Assembly (NCBI GenBank): GCA_933228895.1
Contig: OW121849.1
Location: forward strand, 123,942,849 to 124,006,848
Direction of reading: 5' to 3'
DNA length: 64,000 nt
Source: Platycnemis pennipes
Lineage: Eukaryota > Arthropoda > Insecta > Odonata > Platycnemididae
Under the pieces are notes generated by a model. The model ran no database searches. It was not told where the DNA came from and saw only the letters and a list, made by a program, of their open reading frames with translations. Below, in pieces: positions 1-9,760 of the stretch (position 1 is the stretch's first letter; the number at the start of each line of letters is the position of its first letter). A program made the position numbers and the translations under genes.

Positions 1-654
1 CATCCGTATTTGCTTGGCGGCATTATTTCAGCTGACAAAGTTAGTGCATACTGTATTCCTCTGGCTTCATTCTATGTCACCTTCTTTGCTTACCGGAAAT
101 TCGAAAAGCAACTTAATTTCGAACAAGAAATTAGTTGGAATTGTGGAGGATTTCATATAACGTGTCATTCAAGAGAGATCTATTGAAAGTCCGTCATAAT
201 GATTTTAGCAACGTCATGCCATTTGAGTTTAAAGGGGAGTTCTATTTCTAATTACATCTCACTCCTTTGTTTTTGTCGTTGAATTCAGTAATCTTTGTAT
301 GTCGATGGAGAGCTAAGGAAGACTCATTCGAACTGCATTTCAGTTCTTAGTATTTTAATGCTGATCCGAACGTTGAACTCATCACGGATCTTTTGGAATC
401 TCGTTTTCGCTTAACATTGTGCGCACGAGAAAATATAAGTGGTTACCTTTCTCCAATATTTTCTGTACCTCATCAGCAGGTCCTTTGGTTTACTATTGTA
501 ATCGTCTATAGGGATTCAGTTCATGGATATCGGTAGTTACAATGTGGATGAACTAACGTAAATTTTTTACTCGCAACTAGTTGATTGAATGTGTTTTTAA
601 CACGGATACGCATGTTTCTTTATCGTGCATTTTAAACAACATAGTTATGAAATA
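1..654. other. Left flank, no gene recognised
   Basis: I see no coding segment, RNA gene or clear repeat here. The sequence is AT-rich with stops in all frames. An open frame that begins at 581 only becomes recognisable protein at about 667, where the retroelement fragment starts. Confidence 0.6.
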
Positions 655-1183
655 CTTCAGCGAGAAATGTGATGAGAAGACAAAAGAGCGATGCTACTTT
701 TCACTAGTTAGGCCCCACCTTGAGTATGCAGCCAGTGTATGGGACCCTAATGAATTAGGTTTGATGAGAGAACTAGACAGTGTGCAGCGTAGAGCAGCTA
801 GGTTCGTCAAATGGTGTTACGATAGGTTGAGTAGTGTATCAGAATTAATACAAGAATTAGGGTGGGAATCATTATCAGAGCGTAGGTTAAAGTTCAGATT
901 AAATATATTAGAGAAATTTCAATCGGATAGCTTTACTGAAGATGTTAGGCACATATTAAAAACACCAGCGTATTATGCTAGATACGACCAGATAAATAAG
1001 ATTAGAGAGATAGATTGTCGTACAGATAGATTCAACATGGCATTTTTCCCCCATACTATAAGAGAACAGAATAGGCAGCATGGGAAAGGGATAGGTAGGG
1101 GAAATATTTTAGAGTATTCTGTAGTGCATGATGCATGTATTAACCCCTCAAATACTATAGATACTAACAATCTAGTTGCATGA
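581..1183 (+). pseudogene. Non-LTR RT C-terminal fragment
   Basis: The open frame is 200 aa, but only from about residue 29 does it look like a retroelement. It shows a CDEKTKERCY block, then LVRPHLEYAASVWDP, then VQRRAARFV, then a leucine/arginine-rich thumb-like region ending near REIDCRTDRF. These are the usual landmarks of the thumb/C-terminal end of CR1/Jockey-type RTs, after the catalytic YADD palm, which is missing. The first ATG is fortuitous because the element is 5'-truncated at about 655. The same C-terminal blocks recur in a decayed copy at 60,130-60,405. The fragment cannot be functional on its own. Confidence 0.75.
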
Positions 1184-1293
1184 GACCCTTTAGTTGCTTG
1201 CTTGCATGTTAGTAGTGCATGCTTGGTGATCTTCACCCCCTGCCACACACCCTCGCGGTGGCTTGCAGGGTATCGTGTAGATGTAGATGTAGT
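655..1293 (+). mobile_element. CR1/Jockey-like non-LTR retrotransposon, 5'-truncated 3' end
   Basis: The segment holds the last ~170 codons of a non-LTR reverse transcriptase, a short 3' UTR with a GC-richer stretch (about 1,215-1,270), and a terminal microsatellite made of repeats of gtagat at about 1,277-1,291. Truncation at the 5' side and a short-repeat 3' tail are what target-primed reverse transcription leaves. The RT palm and the endonuclease are absent. I could not identify a flanking target duplication. The CR1/Jockey assignment rests on the C-terminal protein pattern and the tail; the exact clade is uncertain. Confidence 0.75.
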
Positions 1294-3968
1294 TGACTAA
1301 TTCATACATACTGTGTGTGGTTAATATTCGTTATCAACTCCTTATAAAAACCGTCATTATTAATTTCGACAAAAGTACTCAGATTGCCACAGGAAAGAAC
1401 TTAAGCGAATGTTCTCAAGGTTTTTTACTTCAGTACAGCAGATTGAAGTTAACCAGCCAAGATAGTCTTGAGGTGAGATTAAAGAAGAGATCTTAAATTC
1501 TTGCTTAAATACGACTTTGTTCACTCGCTTTAAGTGAGATAGACTTCAGGGACTCGGACTATGTCTATCCTGCTTGTTTTATCTTTTAAATTTTTTTGGA
1601 TAATCCTAGCGCACACTCAAATAACCCTTCCGTATTGGTCAGTTTGTACGGCTTTTCTTGAATCGAATTTGCAATATTATCCGCTTCGTAAATTCCATCC
1701 CTCAAACCTAAAAGGTTTCTAATTGATAGCAGTCACTATATATTTAATATCTTCTCTCATATGATTTTTTCACATAAAGAATGCATGACATGCTTGGAAT
1801 AGAAGTGCCGTAGGTGTCTGTGAAAAAATGATGGAAGCAGTTAAAATGAATATTCTGGTCCATCGAAGTCGATTTTCCGAATTTCTCACAATCACATTAG
1901 CACCCGATTTTTGAGATGCTAGCATCCTAGTTATCTACGTTTCTTTTTCTATTCTGAAGTGGATAACGTACGTATAGAATTTATCCATTACGAGGAAACT
2001 ATGTAAATGCCTGTCTTTTTCTGTCCGGACCGCATTTCCACGAAGGATATCGTCAGCGTTTCGGTATTGGGGACTGATGTACTTCTTTCTTCTAGGGTAC
2101 GGCAGAATCAGATTTTTCTCAAAAATGGCCATCGTTAACTCCGCGAGTAGATGGTAAAGAAGAGCCTATGTTTTTACTGTAATGGGTATTCTCCGTATAG
2201 AATATTGCTGTTCTATTCTACGGAATCTCAGATATAATGAATTTATTTTTTGAATTATAGGGGTTAAACACGTACGTCATTGTGGATTTATTCCACTATC
2301 CTTAAGCCTTGTGATAAAGGCCTTTTCTTTGGACACATCAAAAGAAACTAACATGTTTACCCCACGGAGATAAATATAACGACAGAACCATGTGCCTGGT
2401 GTTTGAACCTGGAGATCAAATCGCCCTCCACTATTCGGCTGCATGTAATAATACCTTATTTGGCTTCTCTTATTAGTGAATGTGCCTTCATGGTATCTAA
2501 TCTTGGGAAATTATTTGATGAAAAATACAATATCTCTCTATTGTTTATTTTTTATAAATATCATAATTTTAGAAAATAGAATGTGATTTCTTTGGCATTT
2601 GCACTGTCTAAAAAAAATTTTTTACTATGAATTTTACATAGAATGCTTATTATTTTTCTTGGTGTCAGCTCTCGCTTTTTTCTAAAAGGAGTGTTTTTAC
2701 CCGCGTTTCTCAATGTTGAGTCCGATTTTCATAAGAGATTGATCTCATTTTCACATAAAGTTACATCGTCTTTCGCGATTCTGTTACTTATGACCAATGG
2801 GGTGTCTTCCTCTGATAATCGATCCTTCCTTTAAAAAACTTAATTGATTGAATGGAGTCTCAAAAATCCAACCAGCCCTCATACGAACTATACTATTCGA
2901 AGTCTGTTTTTCATAATATCTTCTTTAAACTAATATAAATCCGAGATCAAAGAATTGTCAATTGTGAGACTTAACTTGTAATAAATGACCTTTCTTCATC
3001 ATCATACGTTGGATAGATTGCTGTGGACGATTTTCGTTCCACGGTGCAATATCCAAAGGATTACATTCTATTGCATTAGCCTAGTGATCTCTCTCTACTG
3101 TACAGATATCATTTTTATTTTTCAATCAATGGGGTCGTTTACCAAATTTTTATTGCCGAATCTGATAGAGTTTGTAAATTAAAAATACCCGTATTTTTCC
3201 GTTTTTTGATCCGTCAATTATTTCCCGAGTTATATGCGGCGAAATACTGATGTTTTTAACCCTTTCGGAAAAGTGGGCGTGGTGCAACCTCTGACGTATA
3301 TCGACTTCGTCCAATCACAACTGAGCCTGCGAAGCTTCTTTGCCTTATCGAAATGGGGGGACACAGCTGACTCGGCCAATACGAGCAGTTACTACAGCAT
3401 CTGTGCGAGCAGACCTTCCGAGAATCCCCCTCCACTCCCTTCTCCTCCTCTAAAAGCAGTCAAGGACTGGAGGAAAATGACGTCAATGTTACCACAGCAA
3501 CATTTTCGGTGGGCGACACCTTCTGCTTATTTACATTTTTGATTTGTGAGTGAATGGTTGTAGTTAGAAGATTAATTTTTTCACTAAAATTCTTTTTTCG
3601 TTTCCATCTAATGATTTCGTGTACAAAATTAAGATTTCGGTTCCGAGTAAACGCCCCCATTGTCACCCATTTGTAAAGGAATCCATTACATGTGCTCCAC
3701 GGTGAGTACGTGGCCACAGGATTAGAAGCGTGTATTAAGCTTTACTTGAATAGACGCAGATTTGACGCCGTTATTCGGATGTTTACGTGAGGATTCTGGG
3801 TTAAAAATCGCTTTTGTTGCCTACCCTCATATCTCGTAGGTGCCACTTATCTCGATGAATGCAGCACTTCGGATGACTACAGTCTGCTTTTCCCATTACT
3901 GTAAAAATGATGGTGATGATGTAAAGGCATTGCTGACAGCTGGCATTTGGATAGGTTTGTCTTAGAAA
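1294..3968. other. Intergenic, no gene recognised
   Basis: Open frames here are short (65-102 codons), overlap on both strands and show no family pattern. A relatively GC-rich patch at about 3,255-3,500 contains a CCAAT-like box and could be old regulatory or repeat sequence, but nothing supports a specific call. Confidence 0.5.
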
Positions 3969-4128
3969 TGCGACATGGGCCACCGCTATAAACAACTGTT
4001 GTAAACAAGGAGGTTTGAATGCACCGAAGGAGGCATCGCAGCAGATTTTACAAGAGAGCTGACTTCTTGGACCTCACTCTCTTTTTTTCATAGTTGGGTT
4101 GTTTACGTCGCGAGTGCAACGCACAGTA
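3969..4128 (+). repeat. 155-bp direct repeat, copy 1
   Basis: This segment, from a gacatgggc box to a cgcgagtg box, is repeated in the same orientation at 4,650-4,805. Shared blocks include gtaaacaaggaggtt, ggaggcatcgcag and gttgggttgtttac. The copies differ at roughly 15% of positions by eye, so the duplication is old. No protein is recognisable in it. Confidence 0.8.
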
Positions 4129-4428
4129 TTTATTTACCACAAGACGCCTGAGAAACAAGAGAAATCGATGAATATTCACAGCAGAGTTAGCGGAATAATA
4201 AAGCGACATTCTCTAAATTCCAGTTGATTTGAGCACAAAATTTAGCAATCAAATTTTCACCTCAAAGAAGAGAAGCTAAATCAGAAATCATAGACGAAAT
4301 TTAACATAACTGATGCATGACGAACAACAGGTCATAATTTGCCATTCTAAATTTCGCTGTTTCTGTTGGCCTCTTCAGAATGCATCACACTTGTTACGTA
4401 ATACTGATTGAAAGATTGATAATTTTAT
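4116..4428 (+). repeat. Dispersed ~310-bp repeat, copy A
   Basis: It runs from a gcaacgcacagtattta box to a gattgaaagatt box. The same sequence, slightly diverged, is the outermost part of both palindrome arms: 8,175-8,475 (minus) and 61,232-61,530 (plus). A shared internal block is atcgatgaatattcacag. Three copies at unrelated junctions indicate an interspersed element, or a conserved part of one. In the arms it lies directly beyond a decayed Penelope-like 3' end. Confidence 0.85.
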
Positions 4429-4439
4429 GGCACCACGTG

Positions 4440-4560
4440 TCGTTGGGCCCCTTTAAACCCCGATTCGTACAATAGGTGTTGTTGGAATCGAACCCTGAGA
4501 CCTCCGCGAAGTTGGCGTTCGTAAATCCTTATGACCAAAACCTGTATATCACCTCAAAGC
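4440..4560 (-). mobile_element. Possible tRNA-derived SINE fragment
   Basis: Read on the minus strand this contains ggttcgattcc, a perfect match to the Pol III B-box consensus, preceded by ggtctcag. A convincing A box and a full cloverleaf are not visible, so this is more likely a tRNA-derived SINE head or a decayed tRNA than a working tRNA gene. Confidence 0.4.
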
Positions 4561-4649
4561 ATTAGCGAGGGATCCGTGTTTGTTGAGAGCCTTGTTGACC
4601 GGGCGGGTACTGCGTCACGCGATCACGTGATCACAACCGGGCGGGTTGT

Positions 4650-4805
4650 TTGACATGGGCTACCGCTATGAACAAATGCTGTAAACAAGGAGGTTGGAAT
4701 GCATGGAAGGAGGCATCGCAGCTGATTTTAGAAGAGAGCAGCCGCATTGGACCTCACTCTTTCTTTTCCATTGTTGGGTTGTTTACCTCGCGAATGAAAT
4801 GTGTT
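4650..4805 (+). repeat. 155-bp direct repeat, copy 2
   Basis: This is the second copy of the segment at 3,969-4,128, in direct orientation. The ~520 bp between the copies holds the dispersed repeat and the SINE-like fragment. The two copies may be the ends of one composite element, or a local duplication split by later insertions. Confidence 0.8.
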
Positions 4806-5089
4806 TCCACATTAGCCCCATTAAAAGAGGTGTCGCCATGAATTAGAGAAAGCCTCTTTTAACGCCTTCCTCTTATAATGCACTTCCTTCAACTGACTTC
4901 TTTACCTAGCCCCAGCGCATTAGGGAATATACCCCTCGTAATAAATATTCGTAAATTCATAAAACATAACAGTCATTAAAAAACACAAACAGTCCGCTTA
5001 AGCGCTAACGTTACAAAGTATTAACATTCTAATTTTATGGATACATATATAACTACAAGGCACCCACCGCCACCAGTCTTCTCGTTGTT

Positions 5090-5396
5090 GGTTTTGAAGT
5101 GAGTCTAGCAACTTTCATCCGCGTCCTCGGCCTCGCAAGCAGTTCTCATTCGGAATATACATTTGAAGTTTTGTGTTTTTAAAGTAATATTTGGAACAAA
5201 ATTAGCTCGTAGGCTTCCGCGGATGTAGTGTTGAATGTTTGTTTTTCCGGGATTCATTCCGCGATATTTAAAATTGCAAAAAACAATATTTCACTGGTCC
5301 TCCTGCCAGCTTCATCAGGTTAACTACACTGACTATTTATTCTTCTTCGTCTTTATTTATATTAGTGATGAGGACTCCTATTGTTGCTTGAATTTT
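5090..5396 (-). mobile_element. Penelope-like element 3' flank with hammerhead-like motif
   Basis: This follows directly downstream (minus strand) of the Penelope-like ORF. On the minus strand ctgatga (5,313-5,319) is followed by ctgg, a short loop, ccag and gaaat (to 5,288), resembling the core of the hammerhead ribozymes known from Penelope-like elements. Stem II pairs over four bases, but positions next to the core do not match the consensus well, so the ribozyme call is weak. The location is what one would expect for a Penelope 3' region. Confidence 0.4.
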
Positions 5397-7061
5397 TTAG
5401 ATTTGAAAAATTCGTTTAAGTTTTTTACTTAATGTGTAACCGTCTTCTCGGTTGACATTCTCCGGTCTCTTCGCAATTTCTATAGCTTCCCTGATTAATC
5501 GTGGGTAATAGCGTACCTCCTTTGATATTAACTTTGTTTCCTCAAAATTGAAATTATGAGTGGGGCCGCTGAGATGGTGTTCGGCTATTGCAGAAATGCG
5601 GTAATTATTATTTTTAATTGCCCGTCGATGCTCTTGGAGGCGTATTTTTAGGGCTCTGCATGTCTGGCCTACATATGGATGTCCACAACTGCACACAACT
5701 TCATATATTCCTCCGTAGAGGTTCCGTGGAAGCGTGTCTTTGGCTTTCAGAAGTACGTCCCCTGTCTTTGTCACGCATGTGAATCTGCTAACTACGTTGT
5801 ATTTCGATAGAATTCTGGAGATTTTCTCCGTAGTTCCAGACACATAAGGGAGAGTGGCATATGCCTTTGGCTTCTCTCTATTTTTTGTCGGGTCAGTGGG
5901 ATTTTTATTTCGGACCACGAGAGAATTTCTTTCTTCTTTCCGTGCAGTTTTCAAGATGTAGTCACGGCGGAAACCATTTTTCTCAAATGCCCTTAATAAG
6001 TGCTGCTTTTCGCCGGCGATGGATTCGGCGTCAGAGATCGTAAAAGCTCGATGATACAGCGTTCTCATGACTGAGGCTTTCTGTTGAGGGTGGTGGTGCG
6101 ATGTGGCATGTAGGTAGCGGTCAGTGTGGGTACATTTCCGGTACACAGAATGACCTAATGTCCCATCTTCTTTCTTTTTGACCATAATGTCTAAGAATGG
6201 AAGGCGGTTGTCCTTTTCTATTTCCATTGTGAATTTAATATAGCAGCTTTGTCCATTTAGGTGTTGCAGAAACTTTTTCAGCTCTTCTTGTCCGTGAGGC
6301 CAGATAGCGAAGGTGTCATCTACGTATCTTACGAATAATTTTGGTTTTTTATCATAAGATTGTATCGCTTTTTGTTCTAATACCTCCATGAATAGGATAG
6401 CTATCACGGGAGAAAGAGGTGAACCCATGGCAGCTCCAAATTTCTGTTTGTAGAATGTTTTCTTCCACAGGAAATGTGAGTTATTTAGGCAAAACTCGAC
6501 CATTTTTGGGACGTCTTCTCTGAGGCCGTTGGATGTGAGAGACTTGATGATTTCTACTGCTTCATCCGTTGGTATATTGGTGAAAAGGGAAACCACATCA
6601 AAGCTTACAAGAATATCTTCCTTGGTGACCTTGGCTCTTTTGATGATTTCAATGAAATGCGTGGAGTTTTGAACGTAAGTTTCCGTTCTTCCCGAGAATG
6701 GAAAGAGCTCATGAGCAAGATATTTAGCTAACTTATGGGTAGGGGAATCGATGGCACTTACGATCGGTCTCAGTGGAATGCCGTTTTTATGTACCTTGGG
6801 TAGGCCGTGTAACCTTGGAGGTTTAGGTGCAGTTTGAAGAATCCAACGTCTTTTTTCTTCCGGAATGGATGACTGGGTGATTATGCGCTTAGTTTCTCGC
6901 TGTATTTTAGTTGTCGGGTCACCTTGCAGTTCTTCATTGGCTTCATCATTGAGAAGGCTTCGAATTTTATCGTTGTAATCCTCTCTCTTCATCACCACAG
7001 TAGCGTTTCCCTTGTCTGCCCGAGTTATTAATACATCTGCATTTTCCCGGAGTTCCTTCAT
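5397..7061 (-). CDS. Penelope-like reverse transcriptase/GIY-YIG endonuclease
   Basis: This 554-aa frame encodes a Penelope-like polyprotein that copies element RNA at a nick made by its own endonuclease. Visible landmarks are LHGLPKVHK (84-92), the palm SFDVVSLFTNIP (153-164), AAMGSPLSPVIA (210-221), the catalytic RYVDD (245-249), LPFLDI (287-292), and a C-terminal GIY-YIG nuclease with GIY at 451-453, YVG at 463-465 and a conserved REAIEIA...REDGY block (524-542). RT landmarks appear in the standard order and no stop interrupts them. The ATG at 7,061 is not the native start: the preceding ~50 codons (to about 7,230) lie in the next frame, and a one-base shift near 7,080-7,100, close to a run of A, separates them. 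Hence it is probably inactive, although the catalytic residues look intact. Confidence 0.93.
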   Translation of the reverse strand: MKELRENADVLITRADKGNATVVMKREDYNDKIRSLLNDEANEELQGDPTTKIQRETKRIITQSSIPEEKRRWILQTAPKPPRLHGLPKVHKNGIPLRPIVSAIDSPTHKLAKYLAHELFPFSGRTETYVQNSTHFIEIIKRAKVTKEDILVSFDVVSLFTNIPTDEAVEIIKSLTSNGLREDVPKMVEFCLNNSHFLWKKTFYKQKFGAAMGSPLSPVIAILFMEVLEQKAIQSYDKKPKLFVRYVDDTFAIWPHGQEELKKFLQHLNGQSCYIKFTMEIEKDNRLPFLDIMVKKKEDGTLGHSVYRKCTHTDRYLHATSHHHPQQKASVMRTLYHRAFTISDAESIAGEKQHLLRAFEKNGFRRDYILKTARKEERNSLVVRNKNPTDPTKNREKPKAYATLPYVSGTTEKISRILSKYNVVSRFTCVTKTGDVLLKAKDTLPRNLYGGIYEVVCSCGHPYVGQTCRALKIRLQEHRRAIKNNNYRISAIAEHHLSGPTHNFNFEETKLISKEVRYYPRLIREAIEIAKRPENVNREDGYTLSKKLKRIFQI

Positions 7062-7230
7062 TGCCTTTCTCTCTTCTCGAGAGAAGTTGTTTTTTTGGCG
7101 GTTTTGCTCTGACTAAAATGCGAGCAACTTCATCTCGAATTTCGTCAGCCTGTTGTTTAGGGAGATTTCGGACTGCGTCCTTCACACCAGTCACCAGCTC
7201 TTCTTTGGGAACCACTGTAGGGGCTATAAT
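7062..7230 (-). pseudogene. Penelope-like N-terminal segment, frameshifted
   Basis: In a frame different from the main ORF this reads VVPKEELVTGVKDAV...EVARILVRAKPPKKQLLSR, which fits the region just before the Penelope RT. Restoring one base would join it to the downstream frame. It ends abruptly at about 7,230 at the junction with the inverted fragment, so the true N-terminus is missing. Confidence 0.75.
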
Positions 7231-7399
7231 CCAACGGCCTCAGAGAAGACGTCCCAAAAATGGTCGAGTTTTGCCTAAATAACTCATATTTCCTGTGGAA
7301 GAAAACATTCTACAAACAGAAATTTGGAGCTGCCATGGGTTCACCTCTTTCTCCCGTGATAGCTAACCTATTCATGGAGGTATTAGAACAAAAAGCGTT
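7231..7399 (+). mobile_element. Inverted Penelope RT fragment (head-to-head)
   Basis: The plus strand encodes REDVPKMVEFCLNNS, FLWKKTFYKQKFGAAMGSP and FMEVLEQKA, i.e. the same RT segment found on the minus strand at about 6,366-6,534 in the adjacent element. It differs at a few codons (e.g. VIAN here against VIAI there). The two pieces meet at 7,230/7,231 with opposite polarity, so the locus is a head-to-head partial inverted Penelope insertion. Confidence 0.9.
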
Positions 7400-7489
7400 T
7401 ACAGCATTATTATATATTTAAGGTATTGACATTATTTTATGTTATAAGTGGTAATTTTCCGACTATATCAGGCAGCATGTAAAAGTTTA

Positions 7490-7985
7490 ATTTGAGAAAG
7501 GGAAACGTCCCATTAATTAAACCAAATTTAAGTATTTTCAAACGATCATTTGTATACATGGGCCCAAAGATTTATAATTTGTTGCCCGAGAAAATAAAAA
7601 ATGTAAATAATTTAAAAAAAAAATTTTAATTTAGCTAAGTCATGGATAATGGCTAATGATTGTAAGATTCTTTTGATGTCATCAGATTTTTTTTCCTCCT
7701 TGTAAAAAATATCATTCGTTATTTTATAGTTATACTCATATTAGTAATGATTCAGATGTAAATGGCAATTATTGCTTATTGTTACTTTTTTATGAAACTT
7801 TCTCTTTCTACTATCACTTTTGTATGAAAAAATAGAAAAGTTAGCGATGAATTATAGATACAATTATGAAGGTTGCTTCAGCACAGGTTCTCCTTCGCGG
7901 CAACCCAGCTTTCTTAAATTCTTATTGTAATAAATTCAGTATTTTTTATTGTTTTTGTTGAAAGCAATAAAATTTACTTTACTAA
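7490..7985 (+). mobile_element. Decayed non-LTR 3' end
   Basis: At 7,531-7,631 the plus strand reads FKRSFVYMGPKIYNLLPEK followed by IKNVNNLKKK. This resembles the YxGPKIWNxLP...SLxxFK block at the extreme C-terminus of many non-LTR retrotransposon RTs. An AT-rich 3' UTR-like stretch follows, ending in an aataaa-rich segment at about 7,930-7,975. Nothing upstream is recognisable, so it is a short 5'-truncated remnant whose outer limits are approximate. Confidence 0.5.
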
Positions 7986-8174
7986 CATTGCAGTTCAAGC
8001 CCATTCCGTGCAGATGGAGGCTTAAAATGTATCGCTCGTAAATATGTCTTACGTAATTTATAAGGTTCCATGCGGATTTCGTCATCCCAATACAATTGAA
8101 AAGATTAAATTATGATCCCGTCCTTTACTGTAAAATTAAAATAAAATTAAATAAAGTTATAATAAAATTAAAAT

Positions 8175-8475
8175 TAAAATCTTTCACTCAATATTATGAA
8201 ACAAGTGTGAATCATTCTGAAGAGGTCAACAAAAACAGCGAATTTAGAATAGCAAACTATGACGTGTTGCTCCGTCATACATCATTTATGTTAAATTTCT
8301 TCTATGATTTCTAATTTAGCTTTTCTTCGTAGAGGTGAGATTTTGATTACTAAAATTTTGTGCTCAAATCAACTGGAATTTAGAGAATGTCACTTTATTA
8401 TTCCGTTTACTCTTCTGTGAATATTCATCGATTTCTCATGTTCCTCAGGCGTCCTGTCGTAAATAAATACTGTGC
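8175..8475 (-). repeat. Dispersed ~310-bp repeat, copy B
   Basis: This is the inverted copy of the repeat at 4,116-4,428, at the outer edge of the left arm. A simple AT-rich run made of aaaatt-type units (about 8,130-8,180) lies just outside it. Confidence 0.85.
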
Positions 8476-8479
8476 GTTG

Positions 8480-9760
8480 CATTTTTTATTCGTTTTCACA
8501 TAATTAGTGAGTTTTATGAGCGTTAAGCTGGTTTTCAGATCATGTCTCGAGGGTTTTCGGGTTCCTCCCGCGTTTATTTCTCCAGCTGGACGACAGTTTC
8601 GCCGGCATCTTCAGGTCCGAAGTGACTTAAGCAGGGAAATTGTCCGTCTTGGCTATACAGTGTCCCATTGATCGTGTGTCATTTCTGACCTGTAATTTTA
8701 GACACTTCCTTTCGAGCCACATGGATGGAATTTGGTACCTGGCTAGAAAGAAGTTGTAAGTTTTGTTGAGTCTAATCAAAATATTAAAAATATGACCTTT
8801 TTACCCCAGAAATAGGGACCAACCTAAAATACAAATTTTGCCTTATGGGCTTTCAATGTTAAAATATTCGAAGTACAAAAAGACATAATTATTTAGCGAA
8901 ACTTTCGACTAATAGGTTTTTGGACACGAAGAACACGATGGAAGAACTATTGAGGTTGAAAATTGAAACCGTGACCCCTGAAAGGTCACAGTCAAGGTCG
9001 CAGGGGCTACAAAAAAATGAATGACCGCTTGAAACCTGTCGAATCATTGGTTTAAAAAGGTGCCAAGTTCGATTTTAAGGTCCTAAGATCCCTCATTTCA
9101 TCCCTTGACCTTCAAGGGTTACTCAGGGGTCAAAGGTCACAGTGGTTACAAAAGGTGAAATGATGCTACAAAACTGTCGAATCATGGGTTTAAAAAGATG
9201 CCAAGGTCGATTTTAAGGCTGTTAAGGATTTTAAGGCTGTATATAAGGCTCAATTTAAGTCCGGTGCGCTCTGTTTGGCCGTTGGGTCCGCTGTGCTCTG
9301 ATTGGTGTCATGCTTGAAAATACGCTTCCAAGCATTAGAGAGTTGGTAGGCGTCTTCCCTGTTGAAGTTTTTCGGGTGCTTGGCGATTTCTATTGCCTCT
9401 CATATCAGCCGAGGAAAGTATTTTATTTTCCCTATCGATGATATTGCTATCGTCAATATTTATGAAGTTTCCGGGAGCTAATCAGGCGTGCCCTGCGACA
9501 GCGGAGAGGCGGATTTGTTTCTTCTTAGTGGCCCTTAGATGTTCCTCCAGTCTGCATTTAAGGGACCTGGAGGTTTGGCCGATGTACGTGCGATTTACCG
9601 CAGTTGCATTTTATCTCGTTCAAGCGTTCATGGATGTCCTTCTGTCGGCGATCTTTTTCCGTTCTGAGGAGGTCCGAGGTCTTCATGTCGCTCTTAAGTA
9701 GGCTCCACCGAATTATGAAGTAGATGTCATTTTTGTGAAAAATTTGACAGTAAAATAATT
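8480..9760 (-). mobile_element. Decayed Penelope-like 3' end (left arm)
   Basis: Read on the minus strand, 9,640-9,300 encodes a degenerate GIY-YIG domain split over frames: KCNCGKSHV, then QTSRSLKCRLEEHLRA, then KYFPRLI, a stop, EAIEIAKHPKNFNRED and LSNAWKRIF. These match the C-terminal blocks of the Penelope element at 5.4-7.2 kb and of the family generally. Downstream is a long 3' region with a ctgaaga...gaaac motif (8,614-8,596) placed where these elements may carry hammerhead-like ribozymes. Several frameshifts and stops make it a fossil. The copy in the right arm is 57,430-58,472 plus 61,040-61,230. Confidence 0.8.

Larger units (their letters stand above)
5397..7230 (-). mobile_element. 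Penelope-like retrotransposon (RT + GIY-YIG), 5'-truncated
   Basis: The element contains the whole RT and GIY-YIG region, plus ~50 upstream codons in a second frame. Homology ends at about 7,230, where an inverted piece of the same element begins. Penelope-like elements are often found as partial inverted copies. The large intact frame suggests a relatively recent insertion compared with the decayed Penelope remnant in the palindrome arms. Confidence 0.9.

Noticed and set aside
3234..3542. 102-codon frame in a GC-richer patch, possible first exon
   Set aside because: No splice donor in a sensible position, no family match, and an overlapping antisense frame of similar quality.
9393..9701. 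102-codon plus-strand frame in the left arm (and its mirror at 57,397-57,666)
   Set aside because: It is the antisense shadow of the Penelope GIY-YIG fossil, which reads on the opposite strand.
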